DNA from: Gemmatimonadota bacterium
GTDB lineage: Bacteria > Gemmatimonadota > Gemmatimonadetes > Longimicrobiales > Gaopeijiaceae
Direction of reading: 5' to 3'
NCBI GenBank assembly: GCA_002731735.1
Contig: PCCM01000048.1
Coordinates: forward strand, 3,633-9,502
Length of the DNA: 5,870 nt
This document shows positions 1 through 5,870 of the stretch, in pieces. Each line of letters starts with the position of its first letter. Position 1 is the stretch's first letter. Position numbers and translations under genes: made by a program. The notes below the pieces were generated by a model. The model was not told the origin of the DNA. It did not search any database and saw only the letters and a program-made list of their open reading frames with translations.

Positions 1-917
1 GATTTCACCAACTGATGCTCGAACGCCGTCATTTCCTTGAATTCCATGATCCGGTGCAGAATCTCCTTTTCATCGAGCGAGCGGAACCGATCGACACTGA
101 AGCTCTCGACCGCAAACGAGCCCATGACAGATCCATACACCATGGCGCGCCGCAGGTCATCCGGCTCTTGAGAGTCGACGGAGGCCATATACCCGACGAA
201 GCCACCCGCGAACGAATCCCCGGCCCCGGTCGGATCGAAGATCACCTCCAAGGGGAACCCCGGCACAAAGAACATCCAATCCGGTCCGAAAAGAATCGCC
301 CCGTGCTCACCCTTCTTCACCACAACCAGGCGTGGGCCGCGCTCTTGGATCCAGCGGGCCGCACCCAGAAGATTGTGATCTCCCGCAAGCTGCCGTGCCT
401 CGGCGTCGTTGACCATCAGAATGTCGACACGCTTCAAGAGCTCGACGAGCGTCTCGCGACTCCCTTCGATCCAATAGTTCATCGTGTCACAGATCACGGC
501 CGCCGGCTCTCGCATTTGATCCAGGACGTCTAGCTGGAGCACCGGATCGATATTTCCCAGGAAGACGTACCGGGAGTCCCGATACTCATCCGGGATCTGT
601 GGTGCGAAGTCACCGAACACGCCGAGGCGGGTCTCGAGCGTATCCCTCAAGTTCAGGTCATACGAATATCGCCCGGCCCAAAAAAAACTCTCACCTTCGG
701 CACGTTCCACACCCGCGAGGTCCACACCTCGTTCGGTGAGGAAATCCAGTTGTTCCATGGGATAGTCCGCCCCGACAACACCCACGAGGCGGACCGGGCC
801 CAGAAGGCTCGCGGCAGCCGAGAAAAAAACGCCGGAGCCCCCAATCACCCGGTCGGCGGAGCCGAAGGGCGTTTCCACCGAGTCGAGAGCCACACTTCCT
901 ACCACCAAGATCGACAT
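1..917 (-). CDS. PfkB-family carbohydrate/nucleoside kinase, 3' end cut by window edge
   Basis: Likely cytoplasmic ATP-dependent kinase of the PfkB (ribokinase/adenosine kinase) family, which phosphorylates a sugar or nucleoside hydroxyl; the substrate cannot be read from the sequence. My translation gives 305 codons from ATG 917 with no stop before the edge. The protein opens with a Rossmann-like strand (MSILVVGSVALD) and has a glycine-rich PfkB signature-1-like segment at residues 25-40 (VIGGSGVFFSAAASLLG). The diagnostic PfkB signature 2 is at residues 228-240 (DPTGAGDSFAGGF), where Asp234 of GAGD is the expected catalytic base. Family members are about 300-330 residues, so only a few C-terminal residues should be missing. 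The start is supported by a GGGAGG ribosome site 7 bases upstream. The gene begins 13 bases after the argS stop, so the two are probably co-transcribed. It contains runs of 8 and 7 T (coding sense) at 680-687 and 833-839, both in frame. Family assignment is firm; substrate is unknown. Confidence 0.9.
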   Translation of the reverse strand, partial: MSILVVGSVALDSVETPFGSADRVIGGSGVFFSAAASLLGPVRLVGVVGADYPMEQLDFLTERGVDLAGVERAEGESFFWAGRYSYDLNLRDTLETRLGVFGDFAPQIPDEYRDSRYVFLGNIDPVLQLDVLDQMREPAAVICDTMNYWIEGSRETLVELLKRVDILMVNDAEARQLAGDHNLLGAARWIQERGPRLVVVKKGEHGAILFGPDWMFFVPGFPLEVIFDPTGAGDSFAGGFVGYMASVDSQEPDDLRRAMVYGSVMGSFAVESFSVDRFRSLDEKEILHRIMEFKEMTAFEHQLVK

Positions 918-924
918 CGAACGT

Positions 925-930
925 CCTCCC
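925..930 (-). promoter_or_regulatory. Shine-Dalgarno site of the PfkB-family kinase gene
   Basis: The minus strand reads GGGAGG directly after the argS TGA stop (933-931), with 7 bases before the kinase ATG at 917. This is a near-ideal ribosome site and decides the kinase start. Its position against the argS stop suggests that ribosomes finishing argS could help initiate the kinase. Confidence 0.8.
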
Positions 931-2643
931 TCACTCCTCGTCGGCCCGCGCCATTTGCTCGGGAGCCAGAATGCCCAAGATAGCCAGTCCGTTTCGAAGT
1001 ACGGTCTGCACAGAACGGGCCAAGGCGAGCCGTGCATTCCGAAGCCGATCATCCTCCACCAGCACCGCCAATTCAGGATTCCGGCTCGGGTTCCCGGCAT
1101 GATACCATGAATTGACCGCACCCGCCGTCTGCTCCAAATAGTCACAGATCAAGTGGGGAGCCCGTAGACGCGCCGCGTTGCTGACCAGGTCCGGAAATCG
1201 CAGCAATGCTTTGATGAGTTCTCGCTCGGCCTCGGTCGTGAACACCGACAGATCGACCCCTTCTGTGCCGACGGAAGACCGCTCCATCCCGGCCTTCTTG
1301 AAGATGCTGCACATGCGGGCGTGCGCGTACTGCACCTTGTAGACCGGATTCTTGTCTGACTGGTCTAGGGCGAGATCCAGATCGAAGACCAGATGTCCGT
1401 CCGGTTTCCTCATCTGGAAGAAGTAGCGCGTGACGTCGACACCGACTTTCGTCATGAGCTCCCCAAAGGTGATGTTCGACCCCGCCCGCTTCGATAACTT
1501 GACCTCCTTACCGTCCCGCTCGACGCGAACCATCTGATGGAGCACGTATTCCGGGTACCCCTCCGGTAGCCCGAGCGCCTGTACCCCCGCCTGTACCCGA
1601 GCCACCGTTCCGTGGTGATCGGCCCCCTGGACGTTGATGGCCTGATGGAAGCCACGCCCCCACTTGCCCATGTGATAGGCCACGTCTGGAAGAAAGTAGG
1701 TCGGAGATCCATCGCTCTTGATCATGACGCGATCCTTCTGGTCTCCGTACTCGGTGGTGCGAAGCCATACTGCCCCATCGAGATCGTAGACCTTTCCCGA
1801 CTCTCGGAGGGCAGCCGCCGTGGATTCCACCTGGCCGTCCTCATACAAGGAAGACTCCAGGAAGTAGACGTCGAAATGAAGGCCGAAGTCCGAAAGATCC
1901 CGGTCCTGTTCCTCACGAAGCATGCGCACCGCCGTTTCCCGCATGACGTCCAGCGCTTCTTCGCTCAGAGGGTCCTCGACGAAACGATCCCCGTGCTCTT
2001 CCGCCAGGTCCGCCGCGATTTCACGGATGTAATCCCCTTGATACCCCCCTTCGGGAATCTCGGCGTCCTGCCCGAAGTGCTGCTGATACCGGGCCCCAAC
2101 GCTCTCGGCAAGGCGGTCGATCTGGGCTCCGGCATCGTTGTAATAGAACTCCCGGCTCACCGACCATCCCGTCCAATCGAGTAGTCCCGCAATCGCGTCG
2201 CCGAGGGCGGCTTGCCGCGCGTGTCCGAGATGCATGGGCCCCGTAGGATTGGCCGAGACGAATTCGACCATGAGCGACTCGCCACCTCCTTCAACGGACC
2301 GCCCATAGTTGTCATCCGCGGCGATGATCTCCATGAGTCCGGAAGCGACCTGCCCGGAACTGAGCTTGAAATTCAAGAACCCCGGCCCAGCCACGCTTAC
2401 GGACTCGATGCCGAAATCTTCGGTGTCGATGTGGGAGCTGATGCGGGAGGCGATCTCCTCGGCAATCTCTTTGGCGATCACACGTGGCGATCGACCCAGT
2501 TTTTTTGCCAAGGTCAGTGCGACGTTCGTCGCCAAGTCACCGTGGCTCGGGTCCTTGGGTTCTTCCAGGCGCACGTCGGCATCCTCCACGCCCATGCCGC
2601 TGAGAGCGTGGTTAACCGCTTGTCGAATGGCTTCTTCTGACAT
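931..2643 (-). CDS. argS: arginyl-tRNA synthetase (ArgRS), complete
   Basis: Class I aminoacyl-tRNA synthetase that charges tRNA-Arg with arginine using ATP in the cytoplasm. The 570 residues match the usual 550-590 of the family. The N-terminal tRNA D-loop recognition domain spans about residues 1-100 (DPSHGDLATNVAL at 31-43 is typical). The catalytic core follows, with ANPTGPMHLGHARQAALGD at 131-149, where HLGH (138-141) is the HIGH signature. GADHHGTVARVQAG is at 340-353, and KLSKRAG (382-388) is the KMSKS-type loop. The DALR anticodon-binding domain occupies about 430 to the end (YAHAR at 439-443), closing with a normal ArgRS terminus (NGLAILGILAPEQM) plus six extra residues (ARADEE). The start at ATG 2643 fits the domain start, but I see no good Shine-Dalgarno sequence. 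The upstream FmdB stop is 29 bases away, so translation may depend on coupling. A run of seven A (coding sense) at Ala46-Lys47-Lys48 is noted in the findings. All key motifs are intact. Confidence 0.98.
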   Translation of the reverse strand: MSEEAIRQAVNHALSGMGVEDADVRLEEPKDPSHGDLATNVALTLAKKLGRSPRVIAKEIAEEIASRISSHIDTEDFGIESVSVAGPGFLNFKLSSGQVASGLMEIIAADDNYGRSVEGGGESLMVEFVSANPTGPMHLGHARQAALGDAIAGLLDWTGWSVSREFYYNDAGAQIDRLAESVGARYQQHFGQDAEIPEGGYQGDYIREIAADLAEEHGDRFVEDPLSEEALDVMRETAVRMLREEQDRDLSDFGLHFDVYFLESSLYEDGQVESTAAALRESGKVYDLDGAVWLRTTEYGDQKDRVMIKSDGSPTYFLPDVAYHMGKWGRGFHQAINVQGADHHGTVARVQAGVQALGLPEGYPEYVLHQMVRVERDGKEVKLSKRAGSNITFGELMTKVGVDVTRYFFQMRKPDGHLVFDLDLALDQSDKNPVYKVQYAHARMCSIFKKAGMERSSVGTEGVDLSVFTTEAERELIKALLRFPDLVSNAARLRAPHLICDYLEQTAGAVNSWYHAGNPSRNPELAVLVEDDRLRNARLALARSVQTVLRNGLAILGILAPEQMARADEE

Positions 2644-2672
2644 GGAAGGTCAGCCCAGCGCGAACCGAGTCG

Positions 2673-3146
2673 TCAGGAGCCCGATGAGGACGACTTGGTG
2701 GACGAAGAGGTCTTGGATCGGCCCGAGGAATCCAACGAGCTCGAGGAATCTGAGGAACCCGCGGAACCGGAGGAACCCGCCTTCGACTCTTTCGAACTCC
2801 CGCCCAAGGAACCGGCGTCAGAGGCACCGCCGCCGTCGGACGAACCCTTTCCCTCGCCGGATTTCCCCCCGGAGTCTCCGCCAGAGTCACTGCCCGAATC
2901 ACCGTCGGACGCTTTGTTTTCGGAGGCCGCTGCTTCCCTGTCTGAAGAAGCGGCCTTCTTATAGGCGTCGCTTCGGTAGTCCGTGATGTAGAACCCCTCG
3001 CCCTTGAAGATCAGGCCCGCCCCAGCGGACATGAGGCGCTCCGCAAACTCTCCGCACTCCGGACAGGCCGCCCGAGGCTCGTCGGACATGCGCTGAAACA
3101 GGTCGAATTCATGCCCTTTCGGACAACGATATTCGTACGTCGGCAT
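2673..3146 (-). CDS. FmdB-family zinc-ribbon protein with long Ser/Gly-rich tail
   Basis: Small putative regulatory zinc-ribbon protein of the FmdB / CxxC_CxxC_SSSS family. Members are widespread and mostly of unknown role; the name comes from a gene linked to formamidase regulation in Methylophilus. Of 157 residues, about 1-60 form the conserved domain: MPTYEYRCPKGHEFDLFQRM at the N-terminus, CPECG at 28-32, then FKGEGFYITDYRSD (47-60), which is highly typical. Likely zinc ligands are Cys8, Cys28 and Cys31. The first knuckle reads C-P-K-G-H instead of CxxC, so His12 may be the fourth ligand. Residues from about 65 to 157 are low complexity, dominated by Ser, Gly, Asp and Lys and ending KSSSSGS; many family members have a short serine-rich end, but about 90 residues is long. 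The start at ATG 3146 is fixed by the invariant MPTYEY beginning, though no clear ribosome site precedes it. It lies 29 bases upstream of argS. Function is not inferable beyond family. Confidence 0.9.
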   Translation of the reverse strand: MPTYEYRCPKGHEFDLFQRMSDEPRAACPECGEFAERLMSAGAGLIFKGEGFYITDYRSDAYKKAASSDREAAASENKASDGDSGSDSGGDSGGKSGEGKGSSDGGGASDAGSLGGSSKESKAGSSGSAGSSDSSSSLDSSGRSKTSSSTKSSSSGS

Positions 3147-3172
3147 CTTGGATTCGAGTCAATCGGTAATTT

Positions 3173-3182
3173 GCCACGTGGC
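3173..3182. promoter_or_regulatory. 10-bp perfect palindrome upstream of the FmdB gene (possible operator)
   Basis: GCCACGTGGC is identical to its reverse complement and ends 27 bases upstream of the FmdB ATG (3146), in the only sizeable gap of the window (3147-3290). Shorter palindromes lie nearby: ACCGCGGT (3193-3200), CGCCGGCG (3235-3242) and TGGGCCCA (3246-3253). Several are expected by chance in GC-rich DNA. No sound -35/-10 pair was found: a TTGACC near 3200 (minus strand) has no acceptable -10 at 16-18 bases. Regulatory function is a guess. Confidence 0.25.
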
Positions 3183-3290
3183 CGGAACAACAACCGCGGT
3201 CAACAGCCGTGGTGGGGCACAACCGCAGTACGCACGCCGGCGGTGTGGGCCCAGACAGCAGCGCAATGTAACGGCTGCGGGAGGCGTGAA

Positions 3291-4859
3291 CTATGGGTCG
3301 TGGGCCCCCCATTCCTCCCGGAGCACTTGACTGATTTCCCCAAGCGTCGCGGAGGCTTTCGCCGCTTCGATGATCGGGGGTACCAGATTCTCGGTCGATC
3401 GCGCTGCGGACCGGACTCCTTCGAGGGCTTGCGAAGTATTACCCGCATCTCGGCCTGCTTTGACCTCATCCAGGCGGAGCTTTTGAGCGACCTCCAGTGC
3501 CGAGAAGTCGGGCTTCTCGATCGAGGGCGGCTCTTCCTCTTCTTCGAACGCGTTGACACCCACCACCAGGCGTTTGTTCGCCTCGATTTCCATCTGGTGC
3601 CGATACGCGGATGCATGGATTTCGCCCTGCATGAACTCGATGGCCTTAGGCGCCCCGCCCAACCCCTCGATCTCCTCGAGATAGGTACTAGCCGCGTCTT
3701 CGATCTTGCTGGTCAGTGCTTCCACGTAGTAGCTGCCCGCGAGGGGATCCACCGTATTGGTGATTCCCGATTCGTGGGCCAAGATCTGTTGCGTGCGAAC
3801 GGCGAGCTTCGCAGCCCCCTCGGTCGGGAGGGCCAGCGCTTCGTCGAATCCGTTCGTGTGTAACGACTGGGTCCCCCCAAGCGCAGCAGCCAACGCCTGG
3901 ACGGTTACACGTACCATGTTGTTGAGCGGTTGCTGAGCAGTCAGCGTCGATCCGCCCGTCTGTGTGTGAAAGCGTAGCTGACATGACCGGTCCGAAGCGC
4001 CGAAGCGCTCCTTCATGAGCCGTGCCCACAGGCGGCGAGCGGCCCTGAATTTGGCGACTTCTTCGAGGAGGTCATTGTACGCCGCGAAGAAGAAGGAGAG
4101 CCGAGGAGCGAAATCCTCCAGCGGAACTCCAGCCGCCAGCACCCTCTCGACGTAGGCCAGTCCGTTGGCCAACGTGAAAGCAACCTCCTGTGGTGCCGTG
4201 GAGCCAGCCTCCCGGATGTGATAACCCGAGATCGAGATGGGATTCCAGCGCGGCACCTCCCGTGCGCAGAAAGCCACCAGATCGGCGGCCAGCCTGAGGC
4301 TGGGGTCCACCGGATAGATGTAGGTACCTCGCGCCACGTACTCCTTGAGCACGTCGTTCTGGACCGTACCGGCGAGCGCTTCCCTTCCCACGCCCTGCTC
4401 TTCTCCCACGGAGAGGTACAGAGCGAAGAGAATGGCGGCTGTCGAGTTGATCGTCATCGACGTGGACACTTCATCGAGCGCGATCCCGTGGAACAGAGTC
4501 CGCATGTCATCGATGCTGTCGATCGCCACGCCCACACGGCCCACTTCTCCCTGCGCGATCGGATGGTCCGAGTCGTACCCCATCTGGGTGGGCAGGTCGA
4601 AGGCGACCGACAGGCCGGTGGTTCCCTGGGTCAGCAGGTAGTGGTAACGCTGATTGGTTTCCTCCGCGGTCCCGAAACCAGCGTATTGCCGCATGGTCCA
4701 GGGCCGGCCCCGATACATGTTCGGATGGATGCCCCGCGTGAACGGGAATTGGCCCGGCCGCTCGAATTCCTCGGCTTTACCGGCAGTGGCCTCATACACC
4801 GCATCGACCTCGATCCCGCTGGCGGTACGAAAGCGCCCCTCGCTGGTGTCGTCCTTCAT
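3291..4859 (-). CDS. methylmalonyl-CoA mutase, catalytic large (alpha) subunit without B12-binding domain
   Basis: Radical enzyme subunit interconverting (R)-methylmalonyl-CoA and succinyl-CoA with adenosylcobalamin, the last step of propionyl-CoA assimilation. From ATG 4859 it has 522 residues, equivalent to the TIM-barrel mutase domain alone. Visible landmarks are TMRQYAGFGTAEETN (55-69), GLSVAFDLPTQMGYDSDHP (82-100), SISGYH (209-214), RFHTQTGGSTLTAQQPLNN (296-314) and GGTQSLHTNGFDEALALPTE (328-347). Tyr59 aligns with human Tyr110. Arg177 (EYVARGTYIY) aligns with human Arg228, the residue that holds the substrate carboxylate. Both favour methylmalonyl-CoA over isobutyryl-CoA, whose mutase has Phe and Gln there. 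The C-terminal cobalamin domain with its DxHxxG motif, present in roughly 700-residue fused enzymes, is absent, so a separate small subunit must exist elsewhere. The start is chosen at ATG 4859 because GGGAG sits 5 bases upstream; an in-frame TTG at 4883 overlaps the preceding stop and is less likely. It lies 20 bases after the biotin carrier gene. The stop is TAG. Confidence 0.93.
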   Translation of the reverse strand: MKDDTSEGRFRTASGIEVDAVYEATAGKAEEFERPGQFPFTRGIHPNMYRGRPWTMRQYAGFGTAEETNQRYHYLLTQGTTGLSVAFDLPTQMGYDSDHPIAQGEVGRVGVAIDSIDDMRTLFHGIALDEVSTSMTINSTAAILFALYLSVGEEQGVGREALAGTVQNDVLKEYVARGTYIYPVDPSLRLAADLVAFCAREVPRWNPISISGYHIREAGSTAPQEVAFTLANGLAYVERVLAAGVPLEDFAPRLSFFFAAYNDLLEEVAKFRAARRLWARLMKERFGASDRSCQLRFHTQTGGSTLTAQQPLNNMVRVTVQALAAALGGTQSLHTNGFDEALALPTEGAAKLAVRTQQILAHESGITNTVDPLAGSYYVEALTSKIEDAASTYLEEIEGLGGAPKAIEFMQGEIHASAYRHQMEIEANKRLVVGVNAFEEEEEPPSIEKPDFSALEVAQKLRLDEVKAGRDAGNTSQALEGVRSAARSTENLVPPIIEAAKASATLGEISQVLREEWGAHDP

Positions 4860-4864
4860 ACGGT

Positions 4865-4869
4865 CTCCC
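4865..4869 (-). promoter_or_regulatory. Shine-Dalgarno site deciding the mutase start
   Basis: The minus strand reads GGGAG, then ACCGT, then ATG (4859). This 5-base spacing supports the ATG over the in-frame TTG at 4883, which would add eight residues (first eight of the long form MSRGTGDR) lacking family similarity. Confidence 0.65.
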
Positions 4870-4879
4870 GTCCCCCTGC

Positions 4880-5410
4880 TCAATCCGACTCTTGGTCGGG
4901 TGGCACCAAATCTATCAGGATCTCATCCTTCTCCACCGTTTGGCCCGCGACGACGTGGATCGCGCCGATGCGGCCTCCGACCGGGGCAGTGAGTGAATTT
5001 TCCATCTTCATCGCCTCGACCACCAGCAGTCCGCGTCCCGCCTCCACCAAATCCCCTTCTTGCACCTCTACCTTTACGACGAGTCCCGGCATCGGAGCCC
5101 GAACCGGTAACGGGCCCTGGAGGTCCGGTGCCGCGGAGTTCGTGTTGCGCATCACCTTCGTGCGCTCATCCATGACTTCGACCCGATGTCGCTGCCCCCG
5201 AAGCTGGAGATCCCACACGCCGGAAGCACCCCGCTCGGCCAAAACCGTATGTGATGCACCGTCCACGAGGAAGGAGTAGACGTTCGAGCCCGCTAGCTCA
5301 GGGCCAGTGGCCAAAATCCTGTCCCCGTCGACCAGAATCCCCTCAGCATCGATTTCCACGTCCAAGGTGACGGCCCCGACCGTGACATGATAGCGCACGT
5401 GGTTATTCAT
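4880..5410 (-). CDS. stand-alone biotin carboxyl carrier protein of an acyl-CoA carboxylase
   Basis: Carrier subunit whose biotin shuttles carboxyl groups between a biotin carboxylase and a carboxyltransferase; with the mutase next door, propionyl-CoA carboxylase is the most likely complex. From ATG 5410 it has 176 residues. Residues 1 to about 85 are strand-rich and resemble the segment preceding the biotin domain in propionyl-/methylcrotonyl-CoA carboxylase alpha chains (YHVTVGAVTLDVEI, RGQRHRVEVMDERT). A short linker (about 86-100) leads to the biotinyl domain at about 101-170: VRAPMPGLVVKVEVQEGD, then EAMKMEN with biotinylated Lys135, then APVGGRIGAIHVVAGQTVEK. The whole looks like the C-terminal third of such an alpha chain encoded on its own. 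The start at 5410 is preferred because its ATG overlaps the upstream methyltransferase stop (5405-5403) by 8 bases. The longer form from 5482 would add 24 residues, mostly basic and polar, that are shadows of the upstream gene. No strong ribosome site is seen, so translational coupling is likely. Confidence 0.92.
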   Translation of the reverse strand: MNNHVRYHVTVGAVTLDVEIDAEGILVDGDRILATGPELAGSNVYSFLVDGASHTVLAERGASGVWDLQLRGQRHRVEVMDERTKVMRNTNSAAPDLQGPLPVRAPMPGLVVKVEVQEGDLVEAGRGLLVVEAMKMENSLTAPVGGRIGAIHVVAGQTVEKDEILIDLVPPDQESD

Positions 5411-5870
5411 TCTCGGGTAGGGCTGCGCGTGAATCCTCGAGCCGGTCCGCAGGTTCGACCTCGAGCCGGGCTGCGGATCCACTCCCGAGTTCGTCAGCGG
5501 TCCGCTCCAGCACGACGACGACTTCCACGTGCGCCGTCTGTGGAAAGAGGTCGAACGCTCTTACGCCCACAACCCCATAGGATGCCGACAGGCGCCCGAT
5601 ATCTCTCGCCAAAGTCGCGGGATCACAGCTGACATAGATCAGGCGCGGCGGGCCCTCGGCCACCAGCGTCTCCGTTACCTTGGCGGCGACACCGATCCTG
5701 GGTGGGTTGAGGATCACGAGGTCGGCTGGCAGGGCCTCCGCCAAACGATCCTCCACCGCTACGGCGTCTACCGTGAATCCCTCCGGAGAATCACGCGACG
5801 CCGCCCTGGCCGCTTCCGCGTCGCATTCGATGCCGAGGACCTCAGCGCCCAGTTTCGCCAGGTCCCGCCC
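5403..5870 (-). CDS. TrmA/RlmC/RlmD-family RNA (uracil-5-)-methyltransferase, N-terminus cut by window edge
   Basis: C-terminal 155 residues of an S-adenosylmethionine-dependent methyltransferase forming 5-methyluridine in rRNA or tRNA. The frame is open to the window end. Evidence on the visible fragment: a Rossmann strand with its acidic end (GAEVLGIECDAEAARAA, 8-24), LVILNPPRIGV (51-61), which is the NPPR/DPPR motif IV loop, and LIYVSCDPATLARDI (77-91), where Cys82 is the expected nucleophile attacking uracil C6. DLFPQTAHVEVVVVLER (107-123) is the family's closing motif, with Glu116 or its neighbour in HVE as the proposed base. Asn in place of Asp in NPPR also occurs in E. coli RlmC, so it is not a defect. 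Any N-terminal TRAM domain and Fe-S cysteines lie outside, so RlmD, RlmC and TrmA cannot be told apart. After the family motif come about 32 residues rich in Ala, Glu and Arg (to LPENE) with no recognised domain. It overlaps the biotin carrier start by 8 bases. Confidence 0.9.
   Translation of the reverse strand, partial: GRDLAKLGAEVLGIECDAEAARAASRDSPEGFTVDAVAVEDRLAEALPADLVILNPPRIGVAAKVTETLVAEGPPRLIYVSCDPATLARDIGRLSASYGVVGVRAFDLFPQTAHVEVVVVLERTADELGSGSAARLEVEPADRLEDSRAALPENE

Noticed and set aside
15..533. Plus-strand open frame (172 codons) opposite the PfkB kinase
   Set aside because: The minus strand encodes an intact kinase with GAGD motif here; the plus translation has no recognisable features.
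2309..2986. Plus-strand open frames opposite the argS 5' end and FmdB, including a Glu/Pro-rich one at 2695-2964
   Set aside because: The repetitive composition mirrors the Ser/Gly codons of the FmdB tail read in antisense; there is no independent coding evidence.
3258..3278. GCAGC/GCTGC hairpin just downstream of the mutase stop, considered as a terminator
   Set aside because: The stem is only 5 base pairs with an 11-base loop and no T-run follows on the minus strand.
3111..3863. Plus-strand open frame (250 codons) across the gap and the mutase C-terminal part
   Set aside because: No domain or motif and no convincing ribosome site. It overlaps the FmdB start, the gap and the mutase 3' region on the other strand, and is best explained by codon bias.
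3291..4859. Isobutyryl-CoA mutase as identity of the mutase
   Set aside because: Tyr59 and Arg177, the positions that are Phe and Gln in isobutyryl-CoA mutase, match methylmalonyl-CoA mutase.
4860..4883. TTG start at 4883 for the mutase
   Set aside because: It overlaps the carrier stop and lacks a well-placed ribosome site, whereas ATG 4859 has GGGAG 5 bases upstream.
4218..5279. Long plus-strand open frame (353 codons) opposite the mutase and biotin carrier genes
   Set aside because: It is antisense to two proteins with clear family motifs. Its translation is His/Arg/Pro-rich without any recognisable domain and it spans the junction of both genes, as expected of a GC-rich shadow frame.
5411..5482. 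Longer biotin carrier start at 5482
   Set aside because: It would overlap the methyltransferase by 80 bases and add 24 residues with no domain similarity; ATG 5410 fits the gene junction.
1..5870. CRISPR, tRNA/rRNA, insertion sequence, phage, toxin-antitoxin or defence genes
   Set aside because: I saw no direct repeat array, cloverleaf, transposase motif or terminal inverted repeat; nearly all bases are accounted for by six conserved genes.

Overview
The window is a GC-rich (roughly 60 %, judged by eye) bacterial chromosome segment. Every gene I can support lies on the minus strand, so it is transcribed from the right-hand end towards position 1. It holds six protein genes, two of them cut by the window edges, packed tightly except for one 144-base gap. 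I see no RNA genes, mobile elements, CRISPR arrays, phage genes or long repeats. Gene content and protein style are compatible with Gemmatimonadota or a related environmental lineage: a split methylmalonyl-CoA mutase, an FmdB protein with a CPxGH knuckle, and a PfkB kinase opening with MSILVVGSVALDSVETPFG. That assignment is an impression, not a demonstrated placement.

In order of transcription, the right part (5870 to 3291) holds three genes. First is the C-terminal part of a TrmA/RlmC/RlmD-family RNA uracil-5-methyltransferase. It overlaps by 8 bases a stand-alone biotin carrier protein carrying an EAMKM biotinylation site. After 20 bases comes the catalytic large subunit of a methylmalonyl-CoA mutase that lacks its cobalamin-binding domain. 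The last two point to propionyl-CoA handling: carboxylation to methylmalonyl-CoA, then B12-dependent rearrangement to succinyl-CoA. The biotin carboxylase, carboxyltransferase, epimerase and B12-binding small subunit are not in the window.

The 144-base gap (3147-3290) contains several short GC palindromes but no convincing terminator or promoter. Left of it (3146 to 1) are an FmdB-type zinc-ribbon protein with a long Ser/Gly-rich tail, a complete arginyl-tRNA synthetase (argS), and a PfkB-family sugar or nucleoside kinase that runs off the left edge with probably only a few residues missing. Spacings of 29 and 13 bases suggest these three are co-transcribed.

I did not find an undescribed biological system here. 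This is ordinary housekeeping and central-metabolism sequence. The findings are small oddities: the split mutase and carrier, the FmdB tail and knuckle, a 10-bp palindrome upstream of FmdB, homopolymer runs in pfkB and argS, and an overlapping gene junction. All are scored low to modest.
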